Of a stretch of DNA of 7,072 bases, positions 1 through 6,439 are shown piece after piece (the first letter of the stretch is position 1; every line of letters starts with the position of its first letter). The notes under the pieces are model-generated. The model was not told where the DNA came from, made no database searches, and saw nothing but the letters and a program-made list of their open reading frames with translations. Source of the stretch: Clostridia bacterium (GTDB taxonomy: Bacteria > Bacillota > Clostridia > Christensenellales > Borkfalkiaceae). The position numbers were made by a program, and so were the translations under genes. Location: the NCBI GenBank assembly GCA_017503885.1, contig JAFVSF010000224.1:1-7072 (forward strand). The letters are read 5' to 3'.

Positions 1-1203
1 AAGCATACCAACAAACGCCCCAATATGACCAGTTGCCGTTAAGTCGTCTAAATGCTTTTCCATACCTATCTTATTGTCTAAAAACCACCATGCTGGACCA
101 TATTGAATTTTTCCTCTTGCCTCGCTAGATTGGAAACAACCTATAAGCGTCATAATTTCGCTATTCATCTTTGGATTAAGGTTGAAAACAATCGTTTTTG
201 GTAAAGAATTTTCACTGTCAAGTTTATCAAAAAGTCTAGACATATTGCTGATAGAATTATCTTCTGCAATGCTATCATATCCTGTATCAAGCCCTAGTTT
301 TGCGAGCATTTTTGAACTATTGTTTCTCATTGCTCCAATATGCAATTCAGTAGCAATACCATATTTTGCATAAAGTTTGAAAAGGAAATACGTTAAATAG
401 CCTTTGAAAACTCTAGATTGTTCTTCACTAACCACTTCTCCGCTTCTTCTTTGAGCAAAAACCCTTTCAGCATCTTCTCTGCAAGATATTGGATATACTG
501 CTTGCAATGCAACGTCTGCTGCCGTTGTTCCAACTTTTATAAATTCTTGAAGTCTATTTTCTATTTTTGTTTCAAGTTCACTCAAAGAGGCAACCTCGCC
601 TAATTTATCAACGAAACCATTGTAACCTTCTGCCTCGATATTCATTATTTTATCTGCTCTAAATGCAGGAATAACCTTAAATTTATAATCCTTTTTGGCT
701 ATTTCTTCAAATATTGAAAGGTCGTCGAAAATCTCGTTTGTCGTAAACAAATGCGTTACGTTAGACTGTTCGATAAGTTTTTGAGGGGTTACGTTATTTA
801 AACGAATATATTCGTTACACCAATCCCAAATAAGTTCTGCGTTTTCCTCGTTTATTTCAAGTTCACAATTAAAATACTCTTTCAATTCAACTTGCGACCA
901 ATGGTATAATGGATTTCCAAACGCCGTGCCTAAAGTTTTACAATAAGCAATAAATTTAGTTTTATTGTCCGCTTTGCCCGTAATAAGTTCTTCATCTACA
1001 CCATAGTTTCGCATAAGTCTCCACTTATAGTGATCCCCACCAAGCCATACCTCAAAAATGTCGTTAAACGGCTTATTGACCAATATTTGCTTTTCAGAAA
1101 GATGGCAATGATAGTCAAAAATAGGCATCTCTTTTGCATAGTTATTGTAAAGCCTTTCTGCCGTTTTATTTGCTAATAAAAAGTTTTCTTTAATATAACT
1201 CAT
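1..1203 (-). CDS. uxaC: Uronate isomerase (glucuronate/galacturonate isomerase), C-terminus cut by window edge
   Basis: Cytoplasmic amidohydrolase-superfamily enzyme that interconverts D-galacturonate and D-tagaturonate, and D-glucuronate and D-fructuronate: the entry step of uronate catabolism. 401 codons are open from the ATG at 1203 to the window edge; the family is about 470 residues, so roughly 65-70 are missing. Family marks: the metal-binding motif DYHCHL at residues 30-35 (H32, H34), the segment ELHIGAMRN near 286-294 (H288), and a closing GHIGAFVGML that runs into the edge where the family continues with TDSRSF. The ATG overlaps the uxaA stop (ATGA), and a GGGGG Shine-Dalgarno-like run lies 7 bases upstream (1211-1215), which fixes the start. 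It is the last visible gene of the operon although it catalyses the first step. Family assignment is firm; which uronate is the physiological substrate is inferred from its neighbours uxaA and uxaB. Confidence 0.95.
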   Translation of the reverse strand, partial: MSYIKENFLLANKTAERLYNNYAKEMPIFDYHCHLSEKQILVNKPFNDIFEVWLGGDHYKWRLMRNYGVDEELITGKADNKTKFIAYCKTLGTAFGNPLYHWSQVELKEYFNCELEINEENAELIWDWCNEYIRLNNVTPQKLIEQSNVTHLFTTNEIFDDLSIFEEIAKKDYKFKVIPAFRADKIMNIEAEGYNGFVDKLGEVASLSELETKIENRLQEFIKVGTTAADVALQAVYPISCREDAERVFAQRRSGEVVSEEQSRVFKGYLTYFLFKLYAKYGIATELHIGAMRNNSSKMLAKLGLDTGYDSIAEDNSISNMSRLFDKLDSENSLPKTIVFNLNPKMNSEIMTLIGCFQSSEARGKIQYGPAWWFLDNKIGMEKHLDDLTATGHIGAFVGML

Positions 1204-2597
1204 AAAGTTACCCCCGTCTTATAAAAGGCGATTTCTCTTACGTCTTCGCTCTTACACTTATATTCTCCGTTTATAGTTTTTAATACGACGTTGAACAACC
1301 CGTCTTCATCCATCGAAAAGGCGTTAAAGTCTATCCAATTTGCTTTAAAAGTAGAAAGTTTATCGTTCGTTGCAATTTTTAAAGTTGGAACAAAGGTTGA
1401 AAACGGTGTACCTCTTCCCGTTGTAAAAAGCACTATTTGACAACCACTTGCGCCGAGAGCCGTTGCTGCAATAAGGTCGTTACCAGGTCCGTTTAACACC
1501 GACACCCCTTTCTCTTTAACTTGCTCGCCATAGGCGAGAACGTCAACAATTTGAGTTGAGCCTGCCTTTTGAACACAACCCAAAGACTTTTCCTCTAACG
1601 TGGTTATACCACCCTCTTTGTTTCCAGGACTTGGATTTTCGTAAACTGGAAAACCTTGCGAAGTGTAAAAGTTTTTGAAATCTTTTATCATTTTAACGTA
1701 ACGGTTGTACACGTCTTCATTTTTACACTTATTCATAAGAAGATGCTCTGCACCAAACATTTCGGGTACTTCGGTAAGTATTGCACTACCACCAAAACTC
1801 ACAACCTTATCTGTAACCCTGCCAACCAAAGGATTTGCAGTAAGCCCGGAATACCCGTCGCTACCACCACACTTCAGGCCTATACAAAGTTCAGAAAAAT
1901 CAACGTCCTCACGAGTCAAATCCTTTGCCTTATTAATAAAATCTTTTAAAATTTGTATACCGAACGCATGCTCGTCTTCAACGTCTTGGCAGTTGAAATA
2001 TTTTACGTGGTCTGCCCACTTTGGCAAACAATCTACAACATCTTGCAAACGGTTATTCTCACAACCCAAACCAACAATCAAAACAAACGTAGCATTGGGA
2101 TTTAAAGAGGTTGACGCTATGAGATTTTTAATATTTTCATTGTCTTCGCCAAGTTGCGAACATCCAAATTGATGAGTTAAAGCAAACACTCCGTCTATGC
2201 TACCACCAATTAACGATTGACACTCTTTTGCCAAACGAATACACACGTCGTTTACACAACCAACCGTTGGAATAATATAAATTTCGTTTCTTATGCCTGC
2301 TCTACGATTATTTCGCTTAAACCCTTTAAAAGTGGCTTTGCCTTTTTCATAACTTTTCGCTTGAAAATCATAGGAGTATTCAACCTCGCCATCTAGCGAA
2401 GATTTTACGTTATGCACGTGCACCCAATCTCCTACTTTTATGTCTTCTTTCGCAATGCCTATAACTTCACCGTACTTAATTACTTTTTCGCCCTTTTTAA
2501 CGTCTTTTATAGCGATTTTATGACCTGCTGGAATACTACCCTCGCCCGTCAAAGTAACGGCAACGCTATCTTTATCAGAAATTACAATTTTGTTCAT
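1200..2597 (-). CDS. uxaA: Altronate dehydratase (altronate hydrolase)
   Basis: Dehydrates D-altronate to 2-keto-3-deoxy-D-gluconate in the galacturonate pathway; the UxaA/GarD family is known to be Fe(II)-dependent. The 465-residue product has an N-terminal SAF-type domain (about 1-75, with VHVHNVKS at 59-66), then the long catalytic region: KRNNRRAGIRN (94-104), HQFGCSQLGEDNEN (142-155), GLGCENN (176-182), GLKCGGSDGYSGLTANP (240-256), NPSPGNKEGG (321-330) and FTTGRGTPFS (391-400). Cysteines 114, 146, 179, 243 and 341 sit in conserved blocks and some probably bind metal. Length is slightly below the ~495 of the E. coli enzyme. I chose the ATG at 2597 because it overlaps the uxaB stop as ATGA; a longer reading would begin at a TTG at 2606, only 2 bases after the AGAGGA site. 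Galactarate dehydratase is the main alternative, but flanking uxaB and uxaC favour altronate. Confidence 0.94.
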   Translation of the reverse strand: MNKIVISDKDSVAVTLTGEGSIPAGHKIAIKDVKKGEKVIKYGEVIGIAKEDIKVGDWVHVHNVKSSLDGEVEYSYDFQAKSYEKGKATFKGFKRNNRRAGIRNEIYIIPTVGCVNDVCIRLAKECQSLIGGSIDGVFALTHQFGCSQLGEDNENIKNLIASTSLNPNATFVLIVGLGCENNRLQDVVDCLPKWADHVKYFNCQDVEDEHAFGIQILKDFINKAKDLTREDVDFSELCIGLKCGGSDGYSGLTANPLVGRVTDKVVSFGGSAILTEVPEMFGAEHLLMNKCKNEDVYNRYVKMIKDFKNFYTSQGFPVYENPSPGNKEGGITTLEEKSLGCVQKAGSTQIVDVLAYGEQVKEKGVSVLNGPGNDLIAATALGASGCQIVLFTTGRGTPFSTFVPTLKIATNDKLSTFKANWIDFNAFSMDEDGLFNVVLKTINGEYKCKSEDVREIAFYKTGVTL

Positions 2598-3970
2598 ACT
2601 AAACAAATTCCTCTTTGTATTTTTTTAACGTTCTCTATTACCTCTTGCTCAAAGCCCTCATATCTTGTCAAATCTTCGCCCCATACGTCAATTTTAGCCA
2701 TAAATTCGCCTATAGGTTGATTATTTGCAAAATATTCAAGGTATTGCACGTCGTCTTTCAACTCTATTTTACCCGATTTTAGACACACGACATATCCGTC
2801 GTTTTCCTTTTTTACACTAGAATACAAAGCCATCAAATAAGAAAAGCCAACCGTTAAATTGTGAGGGATTTTACCATGCTTTTTATAGTAATCTTTAAAA
2901 GATGGTAGATTTCTCGCTCTCCATTTAGATATAGAATTAAGCGAAATACTAACAAGCTGATGGTTTAAAAACGGATTTAAAAATCTATCGGTAACGCTAT
3001 TTGCAAATTCTTCTGTTGCAGATAAATCGCTTGAAACGAAAGGATTAATTTCTTCGCTTAACGTCCTTTGAACAAAATCTAAAAGCAAAGGATTTTTCAT
3101 ACAGTCGTATACAGTTTTCTCGCCCAAAATTAGACCTGCAGGAACTAGATTTGTATGACTGCCGTTTAGCACCCTCACCTTTCTTTTTTTATAATAAGTA
3201 ATATCGTCTACTAACACTACTTCAACGTTGTGTACGCCATCTTTAACGAATTTTGAAATATCGCCTTTATTTTCCACAACCCAAAGTCCAAAAGGCTCGC
3301 CAATCGTTACTAAAGAATCTTCATAGCCAATAATTTCTGTTAAATGGTTTTTTGTTTGATCATCTTTTGGATAGCCGGAAACAATACGATCAACCAACGT
3401 GTTGCAATAAAAGTTTTGAGTATCGTTCCAAACTTTAAACTCTTTAGAAAGATTCCAAAGTTCAATATATTTATCAACGCATTTTTTAAGTTCGTCTGCG
3501 TTGTTGTCAATAAGCTCAACGGGCATAAGGTATACCCCACCAAGCCCTGCATTAAATCTCTCTAATAAAAATTTAGTAAGTTTTGCAGGATAAGTAATTT
3601 CTCTAAAACCATCTATTTTATCATTAGCGTTAAAACAAATTCCTGCCTCGGTAGTGTTAGAAACTATTATCCTTAAATTTTCATCTTTTGCTATACACAT
3701 ATACTCATCATAGTTTAAAAAAGGGTCTATAGCACGATTAATACAATTTACAGGGTATGCCTTTTCAAAAACTTCACCATCAACAGAACCCCTTAAAACA
3801 ACGTTATATCTATTATTCTGTTTTTCAAAATTGCCTAACGTTCCAAACGGTGCAGGCTTTACGATATCTATTAAATATTCCCCTAAGCCCTCTTCGTTTA
3901 AAGTATTAAAATAAAGGTCGGCAAAAGCCCTTAAAAAATTGCCTTCGCCATATTGCATAATTTTAACCAT
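2594..3970 (-). CDS. uxaB: Tagaturonate reductase (altronate oxidoreductase, NAD-dependent)
   Basis: Reduces D-tagaturonate to D-altronate using NADH; member of the long-chain mannitol dehydrogenase family, cytoplasmic. The 458-residue product carries the N-terminal cofactor-binding signature YGEGNFLRAF (7-16), SNTTEAGI (104-111), MPVELIDNN (149-157), NTLVDRIV (190-197), GEPFGLWVVEN (224-234) and KVRVLNGSHT (264-273). In the last, K264, N269 and H272 reproduce the K-x4-N-x2-H catalytic spacing of polyol dehydrogenases. The E. coli homologue is about 483 residues. The ATG at 3970 has a clear GTGAGGA site (3977-3983) six bases upstream. It is the first gene of the operon and its stop overlaps the uxaA start by 4 bp. 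The related fructuronate reductase UxuB is the main alternative; the adjacent altronate dehydratase, and the absence of a mannonate dehydratase here, favour UxaB. Confidence 0.93.
   Translation of the reverse strand: MVKIMQYGEGNFLRAFADLYFNTLNEEGLGEYLIDIVKPAPFGTLGNFEKQNNRYNVVLRGSVDGEVFEKAYPVNCINRAIDPFLNYDEYMCIAKDENLRIIVSNTTEAGICFNANDKIDGFREITYPAKLTKFLLERFNAGLGGVYLMPVELIDNNADELKKCVDKYIELWNLSKEFKVWNDTQNFYCNTLVDRIVSGYPKDDQTKNHLTEIIGYEDSLVTIGEPFGLWVVENKGDISKFVKDGVHNVEVVLVDDITYYKKRKVRVLNGSHTNLVPAGLILGEKTVYDCMKNPLLLDFVQRTLSEEINPFVSSDLSATEEFANSVTDRFLNPFLNHQLVSISLNSISKWRARNLPSFKDYYKKHGKIPHNLTVGFSYLMALYSSVKKENDGYVVCLKSGKIELKDDVQYLEYFANNQPIGEFMAKIDVWGEDLTRYEGFEQEVIENVKKIQRGICLV
2609..2614 (-). promoter_or_regulatory. 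Ribosome binding site of uxaA, deciding its start
   Basis: AGAGGA on the minus strand lies inside the last codons of uxaB. It is 11 bases from the ATG at 2597 but only 2 bases from the alternative TTG at 2606, which is too close to be used. With the ATGA overlap this favours the ATG. Confidence 0.6.
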
Positions 3971-3976
3971 AAATTT

Positions 3977-3983
3977 TCCTCAC
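3977..3983 (-). promoter_or_regulatory. Ribosome binding site of uxaB
   Basis: GTGAGGA on the minus strand ends six bases before the ATG at 3970. It supports that start over the second in-frame Met at codon 5. Confidence 0.75.
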
Positions 3984-3993
3984 AAATTTCTTT

Positions 3994-4010
3994 TATGATA
4001 TAATATCATA
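3994..4010. promoter_or_regulatory. Perfect 17-bp palindrome over the uxaB -10: candidate operator
   Basis: Two 8-bp arms, TATGATAT and ATATCATA, flank a single central A. The site covers the proposed uxaB -10 (4000-4005) and reaches roughly the transcription start, where a bound dimer would block initiation. In such AT-rich DNA part of the symmetry could be chance. The binding protein is unknown: a dimeric repressor encoded elsewhere would fit better than the neighbouring AraC-type regulator, which usually prefers direct repeats. Confidence 0.4.
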
Positions 4011-4028
4011 TTAGTCGTTGACTTTCAA
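4000..4028 (-). promoter_or_regulatory. Sigma-A promoter of the uxaBAC operon
   Basis: On the minus strand, TTGAAA (4023-4028), a 17-base spacer, then TATTAT (4000-4005) preceded by TGA, an extended -10. The start would fall near 3993, giving a leader of about 23 bases before uxaB. It is the only good promoter seen upstream of the three-gene operon. Confidence 0.72.
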
Positions 4029-4046
4029 TATAAAATATGTTAAAAT
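4018..4046 (+). promoter_or_regulatory. Sigma-A promoter of the AraC-family regulator gene
   Basis: TTGACT (4018-4023), a 17-base spacer, then TAAAAT (4041-4046) with an extended -10 TGT in front. The start would fall near 4053, about 30 bases before the ATG at 4083. The -35 shares base 4023 with the -35 of the opposing uxaB promoter. A short palindrome, AGTC-GTT-GACT (4013-4023), also overlaps it. Confidence 0.72.
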
Positions 4047-4056
4047 TTATTAAAAT
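4031..4056. promoter_or_regulatory. Three TAAAAT direct repeats at 10-bp spacing: candidate AraC-type operator or bent DNA
   Basis: TAAAAT begins at 4031, 4041 and 4051, one helical turn apart, so all copies lie on one face of the DNA. The array sits at about -38 to -63 of the uxaB promoter, where AraC-type activators usually bind, and its middle copy is the -10 of the regulator gene. The phased A4 tracts could also bend the DNA. Regulator binding here is inference. Confidence 0.4.
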
Positions 4057-4082
4057 TACATATATCTAACAAGGTATTTATT

Positions 4083-4877
4083 ATGTCATACGTTGAATTT
4101 GAAAAGTCAAGAAAAGATGAAGATTGGGCAATGCTCGACTTACATTCTCATAGGCACTACGAAATTTATTTTTTATCCAAGGGCAATCGCTCGTTTTTCT
4201 TGGCAGATTCTCTTTATAAAATCAGTGCGCCAACTCTAGTCGTAATACCCCCAAACGCAGTTCATAAAACTGAAGGACAATCGTTTGAAAGACACAACGT
4301 AAACGTTAGCGAAGAATATTTAAGCGTATATGAAAAACACGTTTTAGATAAATTTGCTTTAAAGTTTATTAAACTTTCACCACAAGAAAATAAAACTTTA
4401 GTTACAGTTTTAAACGAAGCCTATAACGTAAACCCACACGAAAAATTTTCGCAAGAAAAATTTAGGTCTGTTTTTTCCTACTTTGTATATTTAATAAGCA
4501 ACTTAAGCGTAGATTTAGAACAACCTAAAACAAACGTTAACAATGCTATACCCCCACTTTATCTTAAAATTTTAGATTATCTAAACACCCACTATGCAGA
4601 AGACATTACCCTAGACGTTTTGTCTAAATTTTTCTTTATTCCGAAACCAACTTTGACCTATAATTTCAAAAAATTCATAGGCAGATCCCCTATTGACTTT
4701 CTTGTAGACGTAAGACTTACAAAGGCAAAGCAAATGCTTGTTGCAACGAAAAAAGGATTAGAAGAAATTGCATACTTAAACGGCTTTTCTTCTGCAAATT
4801 ATTTTGGTCTTATATTTAAAAAAAGAGAGGGATTATCTCCTTTAAATTACAGAAAAAATCAAATTGCAAAACAATAA
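4083..4877 (+). CDS. AraC-family transcriptional regulator with N-terminal cupin domain
   Basis: 264-residue DNA-binding regulator. Residues about 15-80 form an AraC-type cupin sensor domain (HSHRHYEIYFLSKG at 21-34, IPPNAVH at 55-61), expected to bind a small ligand such as a uronate. Residues about 160-258 form the double helix-turn-helix: first helix pair around DITLDVLSKFFFIPKPTLTY (174-193), linker helix RLTKAKQMLV (211-220), second pair EEIAYLNGFSSANYFGLIFK (227-246), ending LSPLNYRK. No signal peptide or membrane segment is visible. AAGG (4071-4074) lies 8 bases before the ATG. It is transcribed divergently from uxaBAC across a 112-bp shared control region, so it is probably the pathway activator and may repress itself. 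Family and fold are clear; the target and ligand are inferred from position only. No specific gene name is justified. Confidence 0.92.
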   Translation: MSYVEFEKSRKDEDWAMLDLHSHRHYEIYFLSKGNRSFFLADSLYKISAPTLVVIPPNAVHKTEGQSFERHNVNVSEEYLSVYEKHVLDKFALKFIKLSPQENKTLVTVLNEAYNVNPHEKFSQEKFRSVFSYFVYLISNLSVDLEQPKTNVNNAIPPLYLKILDYLNTHYAEDITLDVLSKFFFIPKPTLTYNFKKFIGRSPIDFLVDVRLTKAKQMLVATKKGLEEIAYLNGFSSANYFGLIFKKREGLSPLNYRKNQIAKQ

Positions 4878-4895
4878 TAATTAAAAGTATTACAA

Positions 4896-4924
4896 AAGCC
4901 TCGGCAAGAATTTTGCCGAGGCTT
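4896..4924. terminator. Bidirectional intrinsic terminator between convergent genes
   Basis: A perfect 12-bp stem (AAGCCTCGGCAA with TTGCCGAGGCTT) closes a 5-base loop. It lies 18 bases after the regulator stop and 6 bases after the end of the convergent phosphatase-fold gene. On the minus strand the stem runs into TTTTG and then a T-rich stretch; on the plus strand the tail is ACATTGTTATTT, weaker but T-rich. It can therefore end both transcripts, better for the minus gene. Confidence 0.85.
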
Positions 4925-4930
4925 ACATTG

Positions 4931-6061
4931 TTATTTAAGTATAAATTTCATAAGCACTGGGTTGTGGTCGGAATAAACAAAACTTCCGTCTGCAACCACG
5001 CAAGATGAAACCTCAACGTTAGCAGAAACAATAAAGCCGTCAACGTTTAAAACAAACTGCTCTTCGTTATATGGTCCGTTTGCATTTCTACACGTAGGCA
5101 TTGGATTGTCAGCATCATACGAACTGACAAGCGTAAAACCCGAACCTTCTAAAAACCTTATAGGAAATGGTTGAGCCCAAGTTTGTCCAGCACTGCTACG
5201 ACCAAAATACTCCTCACTTTTACCTAGTAAATCTTTATTAAAGTCGCCACCACAAATGACGTAGTTGCCTTTTTGGTATTCTGCCTGCATTTCTGCCATT
5301 AAAACTTTTATCTGCTCATCTGCAATTTTACCATCTGACGTGTAAGCCGAAAGGTGGGCAGTAAATAAAACTAATTCTTTACCACCCTCTATTTCAACTC
5401 TCGTAACCGAATAGCATCTATCCAAATCAAAAAACTTCATGAGGCTATTCTCTATAGGCAGACTACGCCTTATGGCATTGTTTTTCAAATTATACCTTGA
5501 GAAAGTAAGCATGCCCGACTTAGATTTACCGTGGGGCTTAAATATTGGATAAAACAAATACGAACTATCATAGTTTTGTGCGTATATGCTATCATATTGA
5601 GAGTATGCGTTTTCAAAATATGCCCTTTGATTAATCTTATAACTTCTCGTAGCCTTTTCATCAACCTCTTCAAGCATTATAAAATCAGGAGAAAACCCTG
5701 CTATAAGCCCGTTAATGCCTTTTAGCGTAGCATTTACAGACTCTTTAGACTTTGCTCTAGACTCCTTTCCACCATCCATAAAAAAGCCGAAATCAGGCAG
5801 ATATGCACAAAAGCCAATGTTATAAGTTAAAATAGAATATTCTTCGTTTTGCTTTGCAGTTTGAGTAGTTCCCTCTTTTACTGCAATAGGCAATTTGTCC
5901 TCTAGCCTATCGTAATCAATCAAGAGGTATACTAAATAACCTGCAACTATAACAAGTAGCGATATTACGATTGCTAATAGAGAAAACAATACCCTTTTTA
6001 CTATCTTTTTTGATGTCATAATTACTAAATTTGGCAAAAGACAAAGGCAACTTATCTCCAC
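4931..6061 (-). CDS. Membrane-anchored endonuclease/exonuclease/phosphatase (EEP) family protein
   Basis: 376-residue protein of the Mg-dependent EEP fold (DNase I/exonuclease III/inositol phosphatase type). A positive patch (KKIVKR, 18-23) precedes one hydrophobic segment (about 24-48), typical of a signal anchor with the catalytic domain outside the cell. Expected motifs occur in order: TYNIGF (79-84, N81), LEEVDE (130-135, catalytic Glu), KSGMLTFSR (181-189), FTAHLSAY (233-240, H236), CGGDFN (270-275, D273, N275), VDGFIVS (340-346, D341) and YSDHNPV (363-369, D365, H366). All key metal and catalytic residues look intact. The GTG at 6061 has a good GGTGGAG site and a promoter in phase. An ATG at 6019 (codon 15) would give a more typical anchor but has no clear ribosome site. 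The substrate is unknown (nucleic acid, phospholipid or sugar phosphodiester). It stands alone as a single-gene unit. Confidence 0.85.
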   Translation of the reverse strand: MEISCLCLLPNLVIMTSKKIVKRVLFSLLAIVISLLVIVAGYLVYLLIDYDRLEDKLPIAVKEGTTQTAKQNEEYSILTYNIGFCAYLPDFGFFMDGGKESRAKSKESVNATLKGINGLIAGFSPDFIMLEEVDEKATRSYKINQRAYFENAYSQYDSIYAQNYDSSYLFYPIFKPHGKSKSGMLTFSRYNLKNNAIRRSLPIENSLMKFFDLDRCYSVTRVEIEGGKELVLFTAHLSAYTSDGKIADEQIKVLMAEMQAEYQKGNYVICGGDFNKDLLGKSEEYFGRSSAGQTWAQPFPIRFLEGSGFTLVSSYDADNPMPTCRNANGPYNEEQFVLNVDGFIVSANVEVSSCVVADGSFVYSDHNPVLMKFILK

Positions 6062-6066
6062 TTTGT

Positions 6067-6076
6067 CTCCACCTTT
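6067..6076 (-). promoter_or_regulatory. Ribosome binding site of the EEP-family gene, deciding a GTG start
   Basis: AAAGGTGGAG on the minus strand has its GGAG 5 bases before the GTG at 6061. No comparable site precedes the downstream ATG at 6019, so this site argues for the longer form. Confidence 0.55.
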
Positions 6077-6099
6077 CCTTATCCGTAATACTGTAGATA

Positions 6100-6128
6100 A
6101 TTATACACGAACAAATTTCTTTTGTCTA
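6100..6128 (-). promoter_or_regulatory. Sigma-A promoter of the EEP-family gene
   Basis: On the minus strand, TAGACA (6123-6128, five of six matches to consensus), a 17-base spacer, and a perfect TATAAT (6100-6105). The start would lie near 6093, about 30 bases before the GTG. It lies just past the thrS terminator tail, so this gene is an independent unit. Confidence 0.75.
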
Positions 6129-6134
6129 GTCAAA

Positions 6135-6170
6135 ATAAAAAAATTAGCCTTGGGAAAATTCACAAGGCTA
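6135..6170 (-). terminator. Intrinsic terminator of the thrS transcript
   Basis: On the minus strand an 8-bp perfect stem (TAGCCTTG with CAAGGCTA, 6145-6170) and a 10-base loop lead into a T-rich tail with seven T's in a row (6135-6144). The plus-strand side has no T tract, so it acts on minus transcripts. It ends the thrS message after the two tandem repeats and insulates the next promoter. Confidence 0.8.
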
Positions 6171-6196
6171 TTAATCAATCTCATAATAAATAAATT

Positions 6197-6314
6197 TTAA
6201 AAGTTTAGATGCGAGCAAGACAAGGCTCAAAAAGCAATAGCAGATGGGATAGACACTGTTGGTCATACCAGTTACTATCGCTTTTTTAGAAACGCAGTAT
6301 TGCGAAGTATATAA
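6197..6314 (-). repeat. Structured tandem repeat, copy 1 (distal to thrS)
   Basis: About 118 bp, roughly 94% identical to copy 2, from which 8 bases separate it. The centre is a long imperfect hairpin with arms at 6229-6242 and 6273-6286. Compared with copy 2 it has A at 6236 opposite C6279 and A at 6274 opposite C6241. These are A-C mismatches in plus-strand RNA but U-G wobbles in minus-strand RNA, so the fold survives only when read as minus. A small hairpin CGCA-ATAC-TGCG (minus strand, 6293-6304) sits at its thrS-proximal end. No convincing reading frame is present. I place it on minus because of the wobbles and the thrS transcript. Confidence 0.8.
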
Positions 6315-6322
6315 ACGTTGCA

Positions 6323-6439
6323 TTAAAGGTTTAGATGCGAGCAAGACAAGGCTCAAAAAGCGATAGCAGGTGGGATAGACCTTGTTGGTCATACCAGTTG
6401 CTATCGCTTTTTAGAAACGCAGTATTGCGAAGTATATAA
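6323..6439 (-). repeat. Structured tandem repeat, copy 2 (adjacent to thrS)
   Basis: About 117 bp and near-identical to copy 1: about six substitutions and one T fewer in a T run. A perfect 14-bp stem (6355-6368 with 6399-6412; AAAAAGCGATAGCA and its complement) closes a 30-base loop. Inside the loop TGG/CCA and GACC/GGTC can pair further around a small internal loop, with TTGTT at the tip on the plus strand. The copy is flanked by TTAAAGG (6323-6329) and CCTTTAA (6441-6447), a 7-bp inverted repeat whose right arm almost touches the thrS stop. It lies in the thrS 3' untranslated region. The hairpin might slow or end transcription, protect the message or bind a protein; none of these is shown by the sequence. 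Confidence 0.8.

Noticed and set aside
182..603. Plus-strand small open frames in the first 600 bases
   Set aside because: They lie antisense to uxaC, whose minus frame is open throughout and carries clear family motifs.
1656..2172. Plus-strand open frames opposite uxaA
   Set aside because: They are antisense shadows of a conserved enzyme, with no family-like residues, ribosome sites or promoters.
2598..2606. TTG start for uxaA giving three extra residues
   Set aside because: Only 2 bases from the ribosome site; the ATG at 2597 overlaps the uxaB stop as ATGA, exactly as at the next junction.
2412..2720. Plus-strand 102-codon open frame across the uxaA-uxaB junction
   Set aside because: Antisense to two well-supported genes and spanning their junction; no domain and no ribosome site.
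6128..6133. TTGACT on minus as the -35 of the EEP gene promoter
   Set aside because: It would sit 22 bases from TATAAT; TAGACA at 6123-6128 has the proper 17-base spacing.
6171..6392. Minus-strand 73-codon open frame across both repeats
   Set aside because: It begins inside copy 2 without a ribosome site, is simply the repeat translated twice in the same frame (126-base period), and the differences between copies change amino acids freely while preserving RNA pairing.
6197..6439. CRISPR array
   Set aside because: Only two units, each far longer than CRISPR repeats, separated by just 8 bases; no spacers and no cas genes.
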